Positions 56,661-64,000 of a stretch of DNA of 64,000 nucleotides are shown here, in pieces. The stretch comes from Phycomyces nitens (Eukaryota > Mucoromycota > Mucoromycetes > Mucorales > Phycomycetaceae), in assembly GCA_022702545.1 (NCBI GenBank), contig JAHRBC010000003.1:2232001-2296000 (forward strand), given 5' to 3'. Position 1 is the stretch's first letter. The number at the start of each line of letters is the position of its first letter. The position numbers and the translations under genes were made by a program. The notes under the pieces are model-generated. The model saw nothing but the letters and a program-made list of their open reading frames with translations. It was not told the DNA's origin and did no database searches.

Positions 56661-59600
56661 CACTACGGCGAGAGGAGTGGGAACAGCTACTGAAACGGTA
56701 ACATAACTGCCGTTTTTTCTGATTTTAGACTGCTTTTTCTCCGCAGATTGTGGTTGAAAGGTAATGTCATCAATCCCGATTCATAAAAGTCACATGGAAT
56801 CTCTTTTCCTCTGGCAATGAGGTAGTTGTAGTACCATAGAAAGGGCTCGTAAAATTTTAGGTAACGTTGTTTATCGAAATGAGCATTTTATTTGGTGTTG
56901 AAGATGTTGCGCATTCTTGAGAAAAATAATTTTTGTCCTGTGTGAATGAAACAGTAACATAACTACCGTTTTTTGAAACCGATTTTTTGTTTTTGACATT
57001 ATTAGCTGCTTTATTTTATTTGGTGTCCGTATAATAATATAAAGAAGTATAGAGAGGGCATTATAAAGAATGAATTATAGAATAGAGAGGCTACTCATGG
57101 TGACGCGTTAATTATTCTTGAATATGTAGTACAGTGCAATAAAATAGAATTATTTCCGTCTGGTAGGTATTGATTGAGTTGTTGATGTTGGACGTCATCT
57201 ACATTAACAATTGCAAATGTCGGTTGTAGTATATAGCCCGTTGTACAAAGTACGGGCTGCTACTTTATTTCTGCTACATACAAGTCATCGTTTGCAATGC
57301 CGTGCTCCTTCATGAGTTTTTTCTAAAGTAACAAAGTATTGACTAAAGTCTTAATCTCTATACTAAAAGTAGAGATGAACAATACTAATGAGCTGGTTTT
57401 CATTAGTTATATTGTGATTACTAGGTAAGCATGTACAAATAGCAAGTGATTCTTACTTTGTGTTTTTACTAATACTATATTTATTTTCTACAAGGACAAG
57501 GGGGTGTTGGGTGGTGATTGTTGGTGCTAATCTTGCCGATTGGGTATTTAAATGAAGAATGCAAAGTTGAATCCGTCCAATGATGGACATTAACAATGAC
57601 AATGGAAACATCAACCTCCATAGCATTCAAATCAGTATGTCACAGGTAATAACTAAACAGAACTTCATTTATACTATTCTTATGCCATGCATAACATTAA
57701 TATTTAAATAGAAAAATTGACTGAAAAGCTTACACAGTTGGTCACCACTTCTCCCATTGAAAATATCCCAAAAACGAGCTTTAGTATATGTATGTGGTTA
57801 CAAAAGTTTTAATATTATGATACATACTCATTGCTATATTGATATAGCCGCGAATTTCAAAGTATCTAATGAGCTTATCCAGTTTACTTATAATTCTCTC
57901 TATGAATTGAGTGGAACAGCTTTGTAATGGGCCTCGGCGATTTATTATATGAAAAAAGGTGTGTCAGGTAATTTTGAATAGTTTAAAAGAGACCGAGATA
58001 TAGTCTTGCTATAAACTTGTTGGGAAAGTAAGTTGCGCAGATTCTTAAAGTGTATCTTATGGAAAAGGTAATAATCAATTGTAACAACAATAAAATACTA
58101 TACTATGATTTAACTTGTGTTTTTATTTTATCTGGCAACGCAAAAGTTATATTAAGATACAAGGGCCATTCCTTTGTTCACAATGTAAAGGATATGGTTA
58201 TTATCCATGCTTGGCAAGTATCGGACAGCAAGCTATTTTATTAATATTTTTACCAAAAACCTTTGCAGTCAAATGAAGATTGATCAACCCAAAGGGACAT
58301 TCAAAAGTCAATAGTTTGTTAAAGTGTTTGGTTTGTATATATTTTTCATCTATTATAAATGGATATTTGGTATAAAAAGGGATCTATTGGACAAATACCT
58401 TGATTAGCTTGGTAAGTTAGCAATTGATACAGGTGGTGGTCTCAAAAAAAGAGTAAACTTCATTTACATAATATGCTTTATCATTAAGATCAAAAAATAC
58501 GGCACAAGAGAACCCTAGAGAATAACCTTTGTTTTTGTTAATATTTTTCTCAAACCATCCTTTGACTATGAATCGCGGCATCAACTAAAAGCATGGTCTT
58601 ATATTATCAAACACTATTTAATTGACGAGAACACTATCCTATGGCCATAAAATAATATAATGGTCTATCACAGAATCAATATAAATATTATAGAATGCTG
58701 TGCACCAAAAGACTTGGAAAAGGCTTTACAATCAATAACCAAGCTCATAAATAAATAATAGAGAATAATAAAGTAAGTTGACTCTTTAATATATGTTTTG
58801 AATACACATTATAGTTAATACAATATTATTTATCACAATATAGCAGCAAAGTGCAAGTCGTTCTTTTCTTTTTTGAAGATGAGATGTTGCAACTTGGTGA
58901 TGGCGTCGAATTAGCAATCATGACAGATGTGCAACGGGTGATTGCTTTGTTGATCATCTATTGCTAATCTAATGCCAATATAATATTTCTACTCTTTAAT
59001 ATAGCTCTATACCGCCAAAAAAGAGTATTGTGTAAGTGCTAAGCAATAAAACAAGGGTTTAAGATTGTTCTTTTAGGCGACTCTTATTGGCCCTGTAGCA
59101 TTTTTTAGCATATGCTTAGTGTGCTTTCTTTTTCTTTTTTTGCTTCTCTTGTCTTGTCTTTGCAATGACTCTTTGAATTAAAACCAAATGAGCCTCCTTC
59201 ATGTAAGATCGGCACGGTTATAAACACCTGATTGACATCCCGATTGAACCATCTTTAGCTCGATTACCTTTGATTTAGGAATGAAATGCAGCTCGCTCTT
59301 TTTCCCCAGAAACAAAAGAGCGAAAACTTTTATGGCTATATTACAATACGGTTTGTCCTTTTTACACTTGGCAATCTCTGTAAGATATACACTTTTCTTT
59401 TCTAATGAGCTGATTACTCTGTTTGCTACAATGAGATTCGAATCAGTTTTGAATCATATGATTTGAATATGACAAAGTTGATTTTCTATGGTAAGACGAT
59501 TGTCTAATAATTATATTATTCTTCAACTAATTTTTCAGTACATATTCTATTGACCTCCTATTACATATAGTGTTTATTTCTGGAGATCCCTTTCAGTATA

Positions 59601-60254
59601 ATCATTCAAAACAAGAGGCATGGTATAGTAATTGACAAGCATAATATATACTTGTAAGCAATACAAAATAATATACTAGGTTTATATGATCGCTTCTTTT
59701 TCTAACCACAACAAATTTTTAGCAATTGATGAATGCTAAGGATCATCTAATGTATATCAACGTAGTATTATTATGCGTGTATAGCTTATAACAAAGGTTT
59801 GTACTATATATGTTTTATAATATTAAATAGCATTAGTTTTAAGTATTTTTCTATAATAATTGTGCGCAAAATACGGTATGAATTAAATCAAGACATTCTA
59901 TAATAAAGAATAAACCATTCTTTCAAAAGAATGCTCGTAAAAGAATAGCAGAACCCATTATCAAATAGAGTACTATAAAAGAGAGGTTATAGTGTATAAC
60001 GGAAGAATTTTTGGTTGGATAAAAAAACGGTAGTTATGTTACCAAAACGGTAGTTATCTGCCGTTTTTTTATTAGCAAAAAACGGTAGCTACTACCAAAC
60101 TCGCCTTACACAGGGTCATATCCACCGTTTTGCCCCACCAAACAAACGGTAGCAATGTTACCAAAACGGCAGATAACTACCATTTCTTTAGTGAAGAAAA
60201 ACGGTAGTTATGTGACCAAAACGGTAGATAACTGCCGATTTCTTAGCCGTAGTG
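56661..60254. mobile_element. Non-autonomous CMC element K (J family), 3594 bp, duplication GGT
   Basis: Left end CACTACGGCGAGAGGAG at 56661; right end GATTTCTTAGCCGTAGTG ends at 60254. GGT flanks both sides (56658-56660 and 60255-60257) and the MULE frame is restored without it. The left 350 bp is the inverted counterpart of J's right end (48150-48504). No transposase is present; 57010-60000 is AT-rich with no supported gene. Confidence 0.9.
60015..60254. repeat. Subterminal ACGGTAGTTA array, right end of K
   Basis: About ten copies of (A)ACGG(T/C)AG(T/A)TA(A/T) or its complement occur within 240 bp, often as pairs separated by TTACCAAAACGGTAG, for example at 60028-60065 and 60146-60240. 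Same core as at both ends of J. Confidence 0.8.
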
Positions 60255-61538
60255 GGTTTTGTTGTTGCAAGTTTATACGGGTTTGTTCTTGCTGTTTAAT
60301 GTATCCTAATGCAACTTTACTATATTTTTTCAGCAAAAACATATGCTTGCATGGTATTTGCCGACGGAAAAAGCTTGGGCATGAACATTTTTGGATCAAA
60401 TTGCTCGAAATTATGATTGTATACCATATAGACTCTGACAAAAATGACCGGATTTGCCACTTACCATTAGAATCATCCATACTATTACTAATCCCACCCA
60501 AAGGGTTTATGATCATAGAAGGGAGTATGTCATCTTGAATCTGGGAGGCAGCAAAGGAGTTTTTTGTGAGCTCGTTCTCAACAGGACCCATTCTTCCATT
60601 GTTGAAGTATAAGCGCTCAACCTCTTGTTCATAGAAGAACTCAACATCGTTGGTCAAGATGAATATGAGGCGATCCAATCTTCTGATTCTGGCGCAATTA
60701 AAGTAAATAACCTTCAACTGATTATGCCACGATTCAATATAGTTGTTGGTTAAATATCTCTGGTGCTGTTCGTGAACGTAAGGGCGTCCCCATCTCCTCA
60801 ACAATTCTTCAGTGGCTGTCCATTTTCTTTCAAAGTAATGAAGAAATTCGGGTTGACTTTGGATATTTTGTTTGAAAGCAGCAATTTTCGTCAAAAAAAC
60901 TGTTTCATCTGACTCAACAAGTATGTCTTTCAGATCAGTCTTTAGTTGTCTTTTGTATGATCCAAGCTGTTGTGTTGTATACGAGCCATCCAACTTGACC
61001 TTACTATCCAAATTGTTCTGCCAGGCACGAAGAACATGGAATTCACAGTAGTGAATTGTTGTCTGAGGTAATGCTGCTTTAATTGCATTGACTTCAGCAA
61101 TACAGCAATCAATTGTGATATTGAGTGGTGAAAAGTTACTGCTTTGACGAAGATGCACAAGCCATTGGTTGATTGGTCCAACTGTCTGGTCATTTGTCAC
61201 CATGTATGCAACAGGGTAGCCTTTACCAGTTTGTGGATGTCTGGTAACCAAGGAATACATGACTTCCATACTTCTTGATGAAATACCATGTGTGGCGTCA
61301 AGGCAAAAAGACTGGCACATGCTCATTATGGTTACTTGTGTGGGTGATTGGAACCCAAAAGCAAAGAGATTCTGATTACTAGAGTACAGGGAAATGTTTC
61401 CAGTAAAAACTGTATAGCTCTGAGAAAGAAGCTTTTCATTTAACCAGATTGCTACTGAAGTGTTTTCATCTGAATCGAACATATAGAGCAATGTCTTCAT
61501 CTATATTTTGTATAAATATCATTAAATCTAACCTCTTG

Positions 61539-64000
61539 CACTGCAAAAGAAGGGTTGTATTAGCCAGAATTAGAGATTTTGAATTATTACGAATTTTTAA
61601 AAATGAATTCTAACTCCATCATTTTGACAATTTTTTAATGATGAGACCTAATTTCGCATTTTATTTCATATATGAGCTCTAAATCGCATATTTGACGCAA
61701 AATAGCACACATTTTAATTGACTTTGCAAAATAAATAAATTAAATTGGCATTATTTTTTTTCATTTTTATAAACTATATCGATTTTTACGATTATTGCTT
61801 TTTTATTGATTGTATAGACAAAACATTCAATATATTTAAGATGAATCAATGTGTACGTAATAATAATGACCAATATTTTAAAATAAAAAAATAATATTCA
61901 AGGATAATTAATAATTTCGGCACCATTAGTAATCCACCAATTTTTTTTGAATGTAAGAGATTGGGTTTGTAATGCTTATAAATATTAAGGGAGATTGATT
62001 CAAAGCCCAGATATCAAAAGACGATGATGAATAAATGGTGTGTTTGATAATAGGATTAATAATATATATCGTCTCGCTCTGAAATACGATTCATATAAAA
62101 AAGAGCCAAATATAATACCTCTTGCTCATATAATCTTTATTATGAATAACATTAAAAACGAAACATACAACCTCCTGTGCAAATGTTCGGCCTGTACCAA
62201 ATATACAGCCAATGGAATATTGCAGAATGCACAGACATTCATGCGCCATAAGAATTCTGATAATGTGTCAAGCATTGGTCCCAAGGATAGAGATGATTGT
62301 AAGTGAAATTGTATATCGTTATTCATAATCTAATAATGTTTGTTGTTAATTATTACAGCCAATGTCAGAAGCACAGTTGAAGAAGAGTCAGATATCATAA
62401 TGCCTGATATTTCTAATGAGTTTATTGATTGTAAGTGCGATATATTTTGGTTATCAATTACAGGTACTAACTTTTATTTTATTATAGATGAAGACAGCTT
62501 TTCTATCATGTCAGTCGAAACTACTGGACAACAGATACCTTTCTTGAGAGAAGACGATGTTTTTGACGTTGAGGAGGAATCAGATGTTGAGTCATCACTC
62601 ATTGCAGCTGACAATGAGGATTCCGATTCAAATGATGAATCTAGCGATGAAGATGAGACTGAGATTGATGGCGGCAATGGTTTTGAACAAATGATGGCTT
62701 CAAGTATGTATACATAAAATACAAACATATTTAATTGTATACAAGTTATTTATCATATACTTTCCTTTGTAGTTGGATCCTTGAAGATTCATAACATGTC
62801 CCAAACCAGCCAGTTCATGGCTATCTTTGGCGTTATCTTCCAAGCATTCTACTTGGTTCAAACGGGAGGATCGGCCATGCTCAAATTCTTTCACCATCTT
62901 CTTGTTGCCTTTGAGAAGGATGCTGACCTGCCACTTACTGTCAATGCCTTGAAAGCAATGACCGGATTTGACGTAATGACCAAAGGCATTGTAAAGTACA
63001 CCGTTTGCAACAAGTGCTTTGCAATCTACTCGCCAGACAATCATCAGCCAACATGCACTTTCAAGAAATACTCCAGCACGCATACCCAAATTTGCAACAA
63101 TCCAATTTTCACCGATCCATCTGCCAGAGATCCAATCCCGTTCATGGTATTCCCATACAGCTCACTCAAGAATACTTTGACACAGTATCTCTGTAAGCCT
63201 GGATTTGAGGACAAGCTGTTCCAATGGAGATCAAGAGAGACCGTGGAGAACACCTTCCTTGACATATATGATGGTGCAATGTGGAATGAGTTGCTCGATG
63301 ATAATGATATGCCATTTGTTGACGATGACTATTCCCTCATGTTGACATTGAACGTGGATTGGTTTCAGCCATTCGATGGGCGCACTCATGCCAGTGGTGC
63401 TTTATATCTGTCGATTAATAACTTGCCCAGAGAGGAAAGGATGAAGCCAGAAAACATCATTCTTGTTGGCGTCATGCCAGGGCCAAAGGAAGCAAAGACC
63501 GATCAGATGAACAACTTTCTTGAGCCTCTTGTTGACGAGTTGGTTGACTTTTACACTGGAATGACAATCAAGACGGCCATGTTCCCTGGTGGTGTTCGTG
63601 TTCGTGCTGCTCTCATGTGTGTTGCCTGCGATATACCAGCTGCAAGAAAAACCGCGGGATTTACAGGGCATGCAAGCACCAACGCTTGTCACAAGTGTGC
63701 ACGTCAGTTTTTGGTGATCGATGGATCGAGCAAGATCGATTACTCTGGGTTTGACGTTGAGAATTGGACACCAAGAGAAAAGGCAGCCAATGCTGTGCAT
63801 GCCGAAATGTGGTTCAATGCAGAATCAGACGTCGAACGGGCAGAGTTGGAGAAAAACAATGGTACCCGATATTCTGAATTGCATCGCCTACACTACTTTG
63901 ATCCTGTCCGGTGTACGATCGTAGATCCTATGCACAACTTGTTTCTTGGTACAGCCAAACGGATGATCAGCATTTGGAGAGACCTCGGTTATTTTCCCAG
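61539..64000. mobile_element. CACTA/CMC DNA transposon M (right end outside window)
   Basis: It starts CACTGCAAAAGAAGGG at 61539, in the intron of L2's transposase (left flank TTG). The first 600 bp hold no gene and should be the subterminal/promoter region. The tnp2 gene follows on +, the orientation seen in N. The other end and gene 1 are beyond the window. Confidence 0.8.
62142..64000 (+). CDS. tnp2-family transposase of element M, 5' part, open to window end
   Basis: Exons 62142-62298, 62359-62430, 62488-62703 and 62773 onward; introns phase 1, GTAAGT or GTATGT donors. Exon 1 has LLCKCSACTKYTANGI and QTFMRHKN (zinc-binding, as in A). Exon 3 is acidic (EDSDSNDESSDEDETE). The main exon has a hydrophobic segment (FMAIFGVIFQAFYLV), VCNKCFAIYSPDN, LTLNVDWFQPFDGRTHASGA, ACDIPAARKTAGF with ACHKCARQF, and DPMHNLFLGTAKRM before the window ends. 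No stop is met. It is the most diverged tnp2 copy here. The sequence ends at about residue 535, so the catalytic Glu region cannot be judged. Confidence 0.85.

Larger units (their letters stand above)
56371..61538 (-). pseudogene. MULE transposase of L2, exon 2 split by K
   Basis: Exon 2 is 60258-61500 plus 56371-56660 when K is disregarded; the frame is continuous across the K site (Gln-rich LQQQN to QTSEST). Motifs match L1: LDATHGISSRSMEVM, TIDCCIAEVNAIKAALP, YCEFHVLRAWQNN, YLTNNYIESWHNQLK and the SWIM finger CSCPSFFRRQIPCKHMFLL. The 3' half of the intron (61501-61538) resembles L1's intron and ends where M begins. No stop is seen in exon 2, so K and M are the only visible lesions. Confidence 0.85.
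56211..64000. mobile_element. MULE transposon L2 (right end outside window), interrupted by K and M
   Basis: It starts GCATCTCCTTATTTTTCC at 56211 and shows L1-like subterminal sequence (GAGGAATAATAGGAACATGTGA). The transposase on minus is cut by K at 56661-60254, and its intron is cut by M at 61539. The remaining exon 1 and the right terminus lie beyond the window. Confidence 0.8.

Noticed and set aside
57010..60000. Genes in the interior of K
   Set aside because: Only short AT-rich ORFs (about 60 codons) without motifs or conserved splice pattern are present.

Overview
The window is a block of nested transposable elements from an AT-rich fungal genome. Short spliced introns (about 50-85 nt), fungal tnp2-type CACTA (CMC) transposases, Plavaka-type transposases, MULEs with SWIM fingers and Ty3/gypsy remains point to an early-diverging (zygomycete-grade, Mucoromycota-like) fungus; the exact genus is inference. 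I found no convincing host protein-coding gene. The only likely host gene is a tRNA-Arg(ACG) at 52547-52619.

Left third (1-26 kb). A gypsy retrotransposon relic is the substrate (RT 16101-16892, RNase H 18638-19031, integrase 19201-19662). CMC element C is inserted in the RT region (C right end at 16100). Element B is inserted in gene 1 of C (B right end at 10580). Element A (3020-9188) is inserted in the transposase gene of B, with target duplication AAA. A small non-autonomous element D (16893-18637, duplication CAT) interrupts the same gypsy pol. A dead Tc1/mariner element is inserted at 19663 and is itself cut by Plavaka-like element E (21220-25628) and by CMC element G (from 25663). C also holds a 5'-truncated LINE (11571-12382) with a 13-bp duplication.

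Middle (26-48.8 kb). Element H (26157-32323) is a near-identical sister of A, but its flanks do not match, so it marks a recombination or assembly junction. Next comes the right part of a CMC element I (ending 38014), which contains Plavaka-like element F (33356-37852). I ends inside an LTR; the same LTR is interrupted by CMC element J (38496-48504, duplication CTA), which in turn contains CMC element N (39237-45581, duplication CAA).

Right third (48.8-64 kb). Five LTR-like units lie head to tail (the first split by J) and stop 10 bp upstream of the tRNA-Arg gene. Then come MULE L1 (53698-56139) and a second MULE, L2 (from 56211). L2's transposase is split by K (56661-60254, duplication GGT), and M (from 61539, running off the window) lies in its intron.

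Common design. Where both genes can be seen (A, B, C, H, N), the CMC elements carry two convergent genes: gene 1 (four exons, unknown function, perhaps the counterpart of plant TNPA) and the tnp2 transposase (four exons starting with a small Cys/His zinc-binding exon and an acidic Ser/Asp stretch). N and the visible part of M keep an essentially open transposase and C's is fully open; A, B and H are each broken once in that gene. Upstream of one gene, and pointing away from it, N and E (and less clearly A, H and F) carry a ladder of tiny exons that may be an undescribed third gene.
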